64,000 nucleotides of DNA from NCBI RefSeq assembly GCF_900172355.1, contig NZ_FWFZ01000005.1, forward strand, positions 124,001 through 188,000, read 5' to 3'. How positions within the stretch are numbered: the stretch's first letter is position 1; the number at the start of each line of letters is the position of its first letter. Position numbers and translations under genes: made by a program. Below, one piece after another: positions 7,655 to 19,600 of the stretch. Source of the DNA: Roseisalinus antarcticus. Lineage in GTDB: Bacteria > Pseudomonadota > Alphaproteobacteria > Rhodobacterales > Rhodobacteraceae. The notes beneath the pieces are model-generated. The model made no database searches. It had not been told where the DNA came from and worked only from the letters and a program-made list of their open reading frames with translations.

Positions 7655-10600
7655 TCCTCGGCGCCCTCTTCGTCGTCCTCTTCGTCCTCTTCGTCGTCGT
7701 CCGCCGTTTGCCAACCGAAGGTCACCCCGCCCGTCCGGGTGACGTCAAGGACCCCTGCCCCGAACTGCCCCCCGCTCGCCCCGACACCCGAGCCGCCACC
7801 CGGTCCGAAGAGCCGGGTCAGGGGATTGTTCGGGGGCGGGCTCTGCCCGGCCCCGTCGCTTTCGGCCGCTTCCGTCCCGTCTCCGCCCGTCTCACCGGCC
7901 CCGGCGCCGTCGCTGCCCGTATCGCCGCCAGCAGCCTCGCTTCCGCCGGACCCCGCTCCGCTGGAGCCGGTGCCGGTCCCGGTGCCGGGATCGCCGTCAC
8001 TGGTCTGGCCTCCATCCGTGTCGTCGCCGCCGGTATCACTTCCGCCATCCTCGCCGCTGCCGACAAACGTGCCGCCGCTATCTGCTCCACCGGCATCGCC
8101 ATCACCGGCCGCACCACTTTCGGTATCACCGTCACCGGTCCCGGCGCCGCCAGTCTCATCCCCGCCAGCATCGCCGCCGCCGGTTTCTCCGCCAGTCTCG
8201 CCGCCGGTTTCTCCGCCGGTTTCTCCGCCGGAATCGCCGGTCTCGACCAGCGTAATGGCCCCTTGCGGCCCCACGACAAGGTCCCGGTAGCGGGCCGGGC
8301 TGATGAGAGCGTCGATCGCCGGGGCAGTCGGCACCAGGGCGCCCTCCTCCAGTTGGGTCGCGTCGATCCCGGTGGCGGTGACGCTTGCCGGGGCGGCGCC
8401 CGCGAGGCCGGTGATCGTGGCCGCGCCCGAGGCGGTCACCGTCACCGGCGCGGTCTCCGAGACGATGAACTCTGCCGCGATGTCGCCGGTGACCGCAAGG
8501 GCGACCTCGCCATTGGCGCCGATCCGCAGGGTCTGATCCTCCGTCGGCAGGGTCAGCGGATCCGCCGCGCTGCCGATCTGACCCTCGGGCGCAAGAAGGG
8601 TGACCGCGCCCCCGACCAGCGACGAGATGTCGCCGAAGATGTCGCCGTAGTTGGAATTGAGGCTGATGTCGCCCGTGGCCCCACCGCCGAAGAGATCCAC
8701 CGATTCCAGCGCCGCGTCGGACAACAGGATATCGCCCAGCCCGACGAATTCGATGGCACCGCCGCCCAGGTTCTTGAGCGACAGGATCGTTGTCGCCGCC
8801 AGGGTCGAGATCAAATGCAGATCGCCAAAGCCCACCGCCGCATCGAGTTGCCCCGCATCGACCCAGAAACCGGCCGGGCCGGTGTCGGCGATCGCGCCCG
8901 CATAAAGCCCGACCCGCGCCTCGCCGAGTATGCCCGCGGAGATGGTCGCGGCGTTCGCGGCCACGCTGGACAGCGACTCGGTCGCCGAAACCAGGATCAT
9001 CGGCGCGTCTGGGTCCAGCCCGACGCTCCTGAGCGACGACAGGAACATGTCGCCCGCCGAGGTCACGGTGATATGGCCATTTCCGGCGTCGACCGCGGTG
9101 AACTCGGCCATGCGCAGCGCACCGATCAGGCTGCGCAGGGTCACGTCGCCGCCATCGGAAAGGATATCGTCCGAGATCGTCAGCACGTCGGAGGTGATGA
9201 CGACCGGGCTGCCCTCGGTCGTGACGGCGCCGACCGTCAGGATGCCGACTCCGTCCGACGTCGCGTCGACCGTGATGCCAAGCCCCTCCTCGCCCGCCGC
9301 GAGCCGGTCGGCGGTGTAGAGATCGCCGTCGCTGAACGTGGCGAAGATCCCGTAGTCGCCGAAGAGGTCGACGGTCGCAGGATCCTCCTGCCCCAGGATC
9401 ACCAGTGGGTCCTCGGCGCTCAGCCCGATGGAGAGCGCGTCGATGCTCAGCGACCGCGCCACGTCATAGTCGCCCGGCAGAACGGAGCCGTTGGCCACGA
9501 TCCGCGCGTCGCCCGCGATGAGCGTGCCAATCTCGACCGTGCCGAGCCGGGTCAGCAGGGTGACCTCGTCGGCGGTCAGCCGGTCCAGCCGGATCGCGCC
9601 GTAGTTGCTGGTGAGGATGTCGACCGTGCCTTCGGGGGCCGAGACCTCGGCCAGATCGACGCTGCCCTGGCTCACGATGCCGATCCGGTGGTCGCCGGTC
9701 ACGCTGAGGACGCCGCAATCGGCGCAGGCGCCATCGAAGCGCAGGTCGTTGGCGACAAGGTAGAGGTCGCTGTCGGCGAGGCTCAGGCTGTCGGAGCCGG
9801 CGACCGTCACCGCGCCGGTCGTCAGCAGGCCCAGCGCGTCCGCCTCGACCGTCACCGCGTCGTCGATGGATATGCCCGAGATCCCGCCCCGGTCGTCGTT
9901 GCCCAGCGCGGCGAGCCAGATCGTGCCGCCGCGCAGCCGGGCCTCGGCGTCCAGCTCCAGGTCGCCGACCGTGGCGAGGCGCAGGGTGCTTTCGCCCTCG
10001 GTCAGGTTCGCGATAACCAGGCGCAGATCGCCGATATTGGCGATGTAGTAGTCAGGCGCGACGGCGTCGGTGCGGTCGTGGTCGCGCAGGGCCAGGGTCG
10101 CGTCGCCCGCGATGTCGCCGTTGGCGACGCGGGTCACGATGTAATCGTTCCGGCTGCCAAAGGACGCGCCCACCCGCAGGTCCGCCGCCTCGACCGCCCG
10201 GATGTCGAGTGCGGCGCCCTCACGGCCAAGCACGCTGCCGCCCACGTCGAGGAACAGCTCCCCGCCCGCGTGGATCGAGGGCAGGAGCGGAAAGTCCGAG
10301 GAGGACGGCACGTCAGTGCCGCCCGTTCCCGCACCTGGGTCGAGCTCCGAGAGGCGGTCGCCGGTCGCAGAAAGCCGGTCCGCCAGAAAGACCCGCGTCG
10401 ACGAGAGCCGGTCCGACAGGTCGACCGCCCCGCCGGTGAAGCCGGCGAAGCCCCCGCCGGCGGCCGCGATATTGCTGTCGGACAGCTCCGGCCCTGTCAC
10501 CAGATCCAGGATCCCGGACCCGCCGCCCTGCGGCAGCAGGGTCTGGAGCGTGGCCAGCCCCGGCTCGGTCGCGGTCGCGTCGGCGTCGAGCACGTCGGAC

Positions 10601-13600
10601 TGGAACAGCGCCGCCAGCGCCGGGTCGGCCAGGCCAAAGAGCGTCAGGTCGCCGTCGGGCACCACGATGGTGACGTCGCCGGCGACCGAGCCGATCAGCC
10701 CCGCCGTGACATTCCCGCCAAGCAGCGCAAGATCGAGGGGGCCGCCAAGCGCCACGGCCGAGACGCTGCCCGCCCCGCCCCGCATCTGGATGTCGAGCGC
10801 ATCCCCCGCCGCGCCGATATCGCCGGCCGACAGCAGCGCCACGCTGTCCGCCAGGATATCGACGCCGTCCGAGGCGCCGTGATCGCGGATCGAGCCGGTC
10901 GCCGTGACAAGCACCACGCCCGTCTCGGAAAAGACCTCCGACACGGCCATGTCCGAGGTCGGCGCGGTCAGGCGGACCGCGCCACCGGCCCGCGCCACGA
11001 GCGCCCCGCCGGCAAGCTGGTCGATGAGCAACGGCTCTCCGATGGCGCCGATGCCGCCGGCCGCGGCCTCGAGCACGATGTCCTGAGCGCGCAGCAGGTG
11101 CGGCAGGACCACGCCATCGGGGGCGCGGGTCAGGGCGTCCGCGCTCTTGATCCGCAACTGTGCGCCCGCGTCGGCATAGAGGATTTCGATGGATTGCTCC
11201 GACCCGATCAGCACGTCATCGGCGGCGATGGCCACCACCTGCCCGGTCGCCGCGATGTCGAGGTCGTCCACCCGCGCGATCTCGACCGTATCGGGGCCGA
11301 CGGTCAGGTCGATGCGTTCGGCGGTCCAGAGCTCGGCCAGCGCCTCCTCGGTCAGGCCGGTGGCGCTGTCGATCACATAGGGATTGCGGTCGCGGCCGAT
11401 GCTGGCCCCGGAGGCGAGGTTGACGTCACGGCCCGAGACGTTGGGCTCTTCCACCACCGGTTCGGTGTCGGTCACCTCGAGGATCAGCGAACGCCGCAGG
11501 CCGAGGCCAAGCTCGACATCGCTCCAGTACTGGCCGGTCTGAAGGTCGGCCCGTTCGGCAGCGGTGACGGTATAGCGGTAGCTCGGGTCATACTCCGTGT
11601 CGCCCCATTCAGCGTGGAGCCCGTGGTAGCGGTCGGTCGCCGCGGCCTCGAGCGTGGCGATCTCGCCCGCGCCGAGGTCGCGCGCCTCAAGTACAGCAGT
11701 ATCGGCGGCGGAAAGACTGACCGTGAAGGCCGGGTCATAGGCGCCGGCGGCAAGGCGGGTGGTCCAGTAGTCGAAATAGGCGGCGGTCCGCGCGTCCTCC
11801 ACGGCCGCGATCAGCGCGGGGCCGCGCGTGGTCTCGGGGGTGCCCGACGCATCGGTGGCGCGCAGGCCGAGGTCGTCCCAGAGGGCTGTGAGCGTGTCAT
11901 CCTCCAGCCTCCGGTCGACGCGGGCGACGGTGTTGTTGTCCCAGATCGACGCGATGGTCGAGACCAGCGAGACGTCGCCCGTGGCCGAGATCAGGCGGTT
12001 GACCTGCAAGGCCTGGTCCGTGGCGGTGAGCAGGTTGATGTCGCCGCCCGTGTCCGCCGACACCACCCGCGCCGTGAAGGTGATGGGCGCATCGAGCGTG
12101 CCGACAGAACCCGCCGTCGTCTCGAACCGCACCCTGTCGGCGGCCGCGAGGACGGGCGTGGTCGAGAACCGGTGAGTCATGACCGAATTGGCGGCGCGCA
12201 GCAAAAGGTCGTTCTGGGCCCCGGCCGTGAGGATCTCCATCGTGCCGGTCAGCTCTTCGATCCGGGCATCGCCGCCGGCGAGCACGTCCAGGCCGAAGCT
12301 CTCGTCCTGGTCGATGCGGAAGGTGCCAAGTTCGGCCTCCGCGAGACGCTCGGCAAGGGGCAGGACCACCCTGGCGCCGCCGCCCAGCCGGTCGGCGAGG
12401 CCCAGACCGCTCGCCGGGCCGGCGACAACCCCGACCGTGCCCTGCGCCAGCCCGCTCGCGCCATAGACCGCCGCCCGGCCGATGTCACCGCCGGCGTCCA
12501 GCGTCAGCTTGTTGACCTCGAACGGGTTGGTCGCGGAATTGGCCAGGATCGTGCCGTCGGACAGCACCGTCGTGGGGCCCGAGCGGTTGTAGACCGCGCC
12601 GTCGAAGATCACGTCGCCCACGGAATCGATTGTCAGCGCACCGCTGTCATGGCCGTGAAAGCCCACGTCGATATCTTCGCCCGCGAACAGGAAGTGCAGG
12701 TTGTAGTCCTGCGTGGTGGTCGACTCGCCCCGGAACTGCCGATAGCCATAGACGTCCAGCAGCGGGTCGGTATCGGATGTGGCAATGTTGTCCGTCTCCA
12801 GCAGGTTGTAGATCTGCGTCGTCTCCACCGGCGGAGACAGCGCGACGAGGTCGCGGCTGATCCGGGCGTATTCGTTGTCGGCGATGATCTCGGCCAGGGT
12901 GTCAGACCCCAGCGCGGTCAGCAGCGGGTCGAGCCAGGCGGAGAGCTCGGGGACGACCTCGTCGTTCAGCGGGTCCACCATCCAGCCGCCGAACGGATCG
13001 CGCCCGTCGCTGAAGATCGCCTCGAACGGGTTCTCGCCCGCGTCAAGCAGCAGGATCTCGGAGGAGCGGGGGTTGCCCGCGATCTCGGCGGTGTCCAGCA
13101 CGATCAGGTTGCCGTTGCCGTCGAGCGCGTTGCCGTAATCATAGAACAGGTCCCAGTCGCGGTTCAGCACGCCGGGGGCGCTTTCGTCCAGCTCGTAGGT
13201 GCCGTCGAGCCGTTCGGAGATGTCGCCCAGCGCGAAGGCCACGCGGTAGGCGTCCTCGACCTCGTAGACCGGCGTATCGAGCAATGTCAGCAAGGGGATG
13301 GTCGTGCTGGCACCGGTGACGGTCCGGGTGACTTTGCCGTCGGGGGCCTGCGTGAATTCGGTCACGACAAAGCCATCGCCGGTCGCGGCGGGGCGGTTGA
13401 GGTCCACGATGCGGATCAGGCCGTTCGCGCCCTCGCCATAGCCGGTCGAGAGGTCGTTGATGACCAGCGCGTAGTCGGACTCGTTCACCACGTCGATCTG
13501 GGCAAAGCCATGCGCCGCCGACAGCTCTCCGTTCCCGGTAGAGACAATCTGGCCGACGATCTCGATCAGCCCGCCATTGGCGACGACGGGGTCGAGCACC

Positions 13601-16600
13601 AGCACCTCTGCCTCGGTGTCGTAGCGGACGACCACGTTGCCCGAAACCAGTTCGAACAGGTCGCCCAGGTATTGCTCGGACGGCGAGGTTTCCGTGGGCG
13701 CGGGGCTGTAGAGGACCGGAACCGCCTGTCCGGCGGGCAGCAGGTCGAAGGCCAGATCGACGCCCTCGCGGATCAGCACCTCGTAATCGGTGATGCCGGA
13801 CTGGACGAGGCCGTTAATGTTCACCGCGTTGTTGGCATAGATGAAGATGTTGCCCGCGGCGGTCACCGCGCCGCCGGGCAGAACCTCGCGGCCGACGGTG
13901 GCGAACTCGTCGATGTCTTCGACGATGCAATCGGTGGCGCAGCTCGAGACCAGGCCCGAGAGAGACCATTCCATGATGCCGGCATGGGTGGCCAGCGGCG
14001 AGGCATTGAGGTTCACCAGCGCGTCGTCATAGGCCGCCGACAGCAGGAAATCCCCGCCCGACTGGATATCGACCTGCTGCGCCTCGATCGCGCCGCCCAG
14101 CACGAGGATGTTGCCGTCGGCGGTGAACAGGCTGACCGTGCCGCGCAGGTTCTCGACCGTGCCTGTCACATAGATGTCGCCCGACAGGCCGTCATCGGCA
14201 TAGAGGTTTTCGACCGAGATGATCGGAACGGCCGCGATATCCGCCGTGGAACTGGCCTGAAGCGTCAGCGCGTCCGGCGCATCCGCGGCGGTCAGCGGGA
14301 TCTCGTTCAGGGTGATCAGCCCGCCGCCGCGATAGGGGATCAGCGCGTCCACCACCTCGACGATGGCCGGACCCTCGTTGTAGATCTGGATCGTCGCGTC
14401 GCCGTGCGAGACCAGCGTGCCCGAGCCGCCCAGCACATCGGCGGTGATCTCTATGTCGCCCGCGGCGGCATAGGCGTTGTCGACCCGGATCAGGTCGATG
14501 GGATCGCTGCCCAGATCGTTCAGGATCCGCTCCACACGGGCAATCTCGTATTCCAGCCGGGTGGTCAGCAGCGGGTCGCCGTAGGCCTCCTCCAGGTCGG
14601 TTTCGAGCTGGTCGAGCGCGTCCTCCAGCTCTGCGCGGACATCGGCGTCGGCGATCAGCTCGGCGGTGATGCCGTCGGTCAGGGTGGTGATGCCGCTGTC
14701 GTCGGCGCGCAGTTCCTGGAAATAATTGGTGCCGGATTCGACGAAGCCATCGATTGTGACGGTGTTCGTCAGCGTCTCGCGGGTGACGCCGACCTCGGTG
14801 TCGAGGCTGACATCCTCCGCCCCCACCAGGTCGCCCAGCGCGTTGACCACGGCTTCCCCGGCCTCGCGGTAGAGGTCGGAGGCGATGCCGTAGGAATAGG
14901 TGTCGACCGCACCCGCACCCGCCACCAGCACCACGTCGTTCGCGGCCCGCAGATCGGCCCCGCCGGCGATCGTGACGGCATTGGTCTGCACGTTGCGCGA
15001 TTCGGCATAGGGCGTCCGGCCGATGGGCACGGCGGTCCTGTTCCAGACCCGCAGTTCCGAGGTGATGTCGGCGCTTTGCCCGCCCGCCGTGTCGGAGCCC
15101 GCGTTGATGACCACGCCGCCCTCGTTCGACAGGATGCGCGCGCCCGCGGCCAGCTCCACCGCCTGGGCGGCATCGTAGTCCGAAACGGCCTCGGCATAGG
15201 GAGAGCCGGCGACGCCGTAGACGTTGACATAGGCCTCGGTTGCGATGGCGACGTCGGACAGGATCAAAATGTCGATCCCCGAATCCGTGAGGATCTCGGC
15301 ATCGCCGATCCGGATCGCGATGTCGGTCGCGTCGACCTCGATCTCGGACCGGGCCGAGGGTATGGCGATGCCGCCGCCGGTGTCGATCTTCACGCTGTCG
15401 GACAGGTCATAGAGGCTGGTGATCGCGAACCGCGTGCCGACGTCGATAAAGCTGTCCGCCCCGACCTGCGTCAGCCGGGCGCCATCGGCGACGGTCAGCA
15501 CGGCTGTCAGGTCCACGTCGGTGTCCGATTGCAGCGAGGTCCCGTCGAGCACCCCCAGCGACCCGATCCGGCCGGAATAGCCCGGGTCGCGCTTGGTCAG
15601 GTCGGTGACGATCCCGGCGTCATAGCCGCCCGCGGTGATCTGGCCGTCCAGGGTGATGGCGCTGTCGCTGTCCACGTCGATGTCGATGCGCGAGCCGCCG
15701 AAGCCGGCGATGGAAGCCTTCAGCGAATCCGAGTCCGCCGCGAAGGTCAGGCCGCGGTAGATGTCCGCCCCCAGGGTGCCGCCCACGGTCAGCTCCCCTC
15801 CGCCGTCGAGGTTGAGCGTGCCGGTACCGCCAAGGCTCATGTCGATTTCCGCGGCATTCACCGCATAGAGCGCCCCCGTGCCCGAGAGCGCATCGACGGT
15901 GACATCCTCGACCTGGTCGACATCCAGCCGCAGCGCCCCGCCGACCTCCCCCGCGCCGGTCAGCGTGACCGTCAGCGCGGCATCGGCATCGCTGTCGAGC
16001 GTGGTCAGGTTCGCCCCGCCCGCGTAGAGCCCCAGGTTCAGCCCCGTCGATGTGGCGTCCAGCAAGCCATTGGTGCCGGACAGAAAATCGGCATTGTTCT
16101 CCACCTCCAACCCGGCCAGCGACAGGTCGACCGTCGCGCGGCTGTCGCCGAGCAGCGTCGTGATCGCACCGCCCAGGGACGCAGCGCCCCCCGTGGCCGA
16201 AAACGTCCGCGCCGTGATCGAAGACGCGCCCTCCTCCAGCGTCGAGGCCGCATCGAGCGCCGTCACCGCGAGGCTTCCCGCCGTCAGGCTGGCCCCCGCG
16301 CCGCGCACGTCGATCTCGGCCGTGCGCTCGGCCCGGGACAGGGTGACGCCAAGGCCCGCGCCCAACGCGAGCGTGCCGCCCGTGCCTCTGGCCAGGACAT
16401 CGGCCTGCGACGTGGCGGCAATTTCGAGGACGCCCGCGGCGGTGAGGAGCGATGTTCCGATGTCAACGGCCACGGCGGATGCGTCGTAGGCCGCGACATC
16501 GACGCCGGCCCCGGCGACCACGCCGCCGGCGAGGCCGATGCCCCGCGCCTCGACCGCGCCCGCGCGGGTGGCGCGCAGGCTGACATCGTCGCCGCTGATC

Positions 16601-19600
16601 GTGGCGATGCCGTCGCCGGGCAACGTGACCGAGACCTGCGAGGCGTTGCGCGTGGTCGCGAAGACGCCGCCCACAGCGACCGCGGCGATACCGCCGCCGT
16701 CGGCGCGGGCATTGGTGGCGCCGGTTTCGCGGGCCTCCAGCAGGATCGCCGCCGTGCCCGCGCCATCGTCGCCGATCCGCGCCGCGTCCGCCACATTGAC
16801 GGCGACCTGCCGGTCCGCGTGGGTTTCGGTCACCGCGCCGAACCCGGCGATTGCTCCGCCCGCGCCCGCGATGGTCTGCGGCGTGCCGGTATCGACGTCG
16901 CTGACCGCGCTGATCGTCACCGCGCCGGGGCTGTAGAGATCGGCGCCCTCGGCAATCTCGGCGCTGACCTCGGTGCCGAGCCGAAGCTTGGTGAAACCCG
17001 CCGTCGCGGCGATGCTGCCGATGGCCACTCCGCCGGAGGTCGCGTCGAGCGCCCCGATCTCGGTCGCGCTGACGGTGATCGCCTGTTCCGCGTCCACCTC
17101 CGTCAGCGCCCCGATCCGGGCGGTCACCCCGTCCGGCACCACGAGGCCGCCGGCGGCCGCGATCGCCTGCCGGGCAGCGGTGGCGGCGTCGAGCGACTGC
17201 TGCGCCGCCGCGTCTCCCGCGCCGTAATCGAGGGCGTCTTGCTCGACCAGGTCGCCCTCGATCAGCGCCAGGGTGCCGGAGGTCTCGCTGTCCTCCACGG
17301 TGCGGCCGAAGCCCATCAAGGTCGCCGAGCCCTGGAACGCCAGAGCGCCGCCGCCGAAGGCCAGCGAGGTGCCGGTGACGTCGCGGTCCAGCTCTGCCAG
17401 CACCGAGACCTCGCCATCAGCCGCGACATCGGCCAGGTCGGCGATCTCGGCCAGGACCGTGTTGCCGCCCGACAGCGACAGGATCGAGGCGCCGACCGCC
17501 ACGCCCGCGGCAGTGACATTGCCCAGGGTCGCCGAATGCAGCAGGTGCTGGGCCGCGCTGATGGTCAGGTCGTCGAGGCTGCCCTCCGTCAGCTCGGCAT
17601 TGCGCCCCAGGCGGGCGGCCACGACCTGCTCGGACTTCGCCACAAGGACAGAGCCCGCAACGCCAACAGTGCCGAGCGCGCCGCTGACAACCACGCTTTG
17701 TACATCCAGCGTCGCACTGGCGGCGATGGTGCCGTCGTCGCCGATCTCCAGGCTGGCCTGCCCGAAGAGGGTGTCGTCGCCCACCTCGGCGATGGTCGTA
17801 TCCCGCGCAAGAAGGTGCAGCACGGTGCCGCCGATACCGGCCTGCCCCGCCGCGGTCGCGTTGACCGCGTTCTGGACCACGGCCCGCGGCGCGGCAGCGG
17901 CGATCTCGAAATCATCCCCCGCCATCAGGCTGCCGCCTTCGACGCGGGCGATGGTCTCGCTCTCGGCCAGCAGCGACTGGATCACGCCCGAGATGGCGAC
18001 CGCGCCCCCGACCGAGAAAGAGCCGGACCAGGTCGTCACCGTGTCGGGAGAGATCGCCTCGATCACAATGTCGCGCTCGGCGGTCAGGTCGGCGCCATCG
18101 CTGACCGCTTCGGTGGTCCGCGCCAGCGTGATCGCCTCGATATCCGCCCCGCCCGAGACCGAGCCGCTGCCCTGCGCGATCAGCGACAGCAGCGACAGCT
18201 CCGCCCGGTTGCCGGCCACGATCGCGATATCGGCCCCGCTGTCCACGCTGCTGCCGGTGATCCGGCTGCGCACGGTGTCGGTGACGCTGACAACGGGCAC
18301 CTGGACCGAAACCGCAACAGCCCCCGCCGCCGAGGCAGAGAGCGACAGAAGGCTGACCTCGGAGGCCGCGTCGACCACGACCGCCACGCCGTGATAGGTC
18401 TGTGCCGCGAGGGTGCCGAAATCGTCGGCCTCGGACCTCCGGTGGCCCGCGACACCGCCCCCTGTCGCGGTGCCGAGGGCGTTCAGGGCACTGTCGTCAG
18501 AGACCAGCGCCTCGACCGTGCCCGCAGAGCGCAGGGCGCTGACCGACACGCCGACCCCGACGGACCCGCCGCCGGCAAGATTGACATTGGCCGCGCCGAG
18601 CCCCGCGAGGCCGCCTTCCTCTCCGCCGCCCAGGGCCGCGAAGGTGACGTCGGCTAGGGCCTCCACCAGGATCGAATCGCCGGATGTCACTTCAGAGGCG
18701 GCGACCTCGGCCCGCACGACATCCTCGCGCGTGATCAGCGAGATCGAGCCCGTCAGCCCCGCGGTGCCGCCGACATTCGCGCCGAGGGCGGCGGCGTTGA
18801 CGCGGCGGTCGGCGGTGGCGCTGACGATGACGTCGCCGCCCGCGCCGATGGTCAGCAGGGTCGCGTCGAGGGCCAGCGCCTCGGTCACGCCGCGCAGGGT
18901 GACGTCGGAGATCGCGGCCCCGATGGCGAGGCTCGAGGCCCCCGCGCCCTGCCCGGTGACGGCATTGGTCACCGCGGTTTGCCGCGCGGTGACGGCGATA
19001 TCGCCGGCAAAGGACGACACCGTGCTGTCGCGGGCGACGGCGCGGACCAGCGACCGCTGCGAGGTGGCGCCGATCGTGCCGACAAGTGCGCCGCCGCCCG
19101 GCGCACCCCCGGCGGACAGCGCGACGGACAGCGCGCTGCCGCTTTCCGCGGCATCGACCGTCACGCCCGAAATCCCGCCGACAGCGGTGTCGCGCAGTTC
19201 GGCCAGGGTGGCTGCGTCCATGTCCGCCAGGATGATCGCCGCTCCGGCCGCCAGGCTGTTCGTCGCCACCTGCGCCACGCCGCCGATGGTCGTGGCCCGA
19301 CCGGTGTTCGCCGCCGTGACGGTGACACGGCCGGCCGAGGCGCTGCCCGCCTCCACCGCCGCCGTCGTCAGCTGGTTCAGCCGCGCGTGGCCGACCGAGG
19401 CGCCAAGGCTGGACGAGCCGACCTGGGCGCCGAACGCCAGCGCCGCGGCACCGGCCGCATTGCGGCTCGAGACGTCGAGGGTGCCGGCGGCAACGCTGCC
19501 CTCGGCGCTGCCGGTGTCCTGCGCGGTCATGTCGAGCAGCGCCGACACCGCCCCGCCGATGATGGCAACGCCTGCCGCGGCCCCGACCGTGGTCGCGTCG

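Noticed and set aside
8160-8240. CRISPR-like repeat array
   Set aside because: The repeats are contiguous 12-base coding units without spacers, in frame within tpsA.
7462-18657. Very long + strand open frame as a gene
   Set aside because: It lies fully opposite tpsA, has shadow composition (Arg, Gly, Asp, His rich), no domain, and no ribosome site at its start; the leftward frame has a signal peptide, TPS domain and partner transporter.
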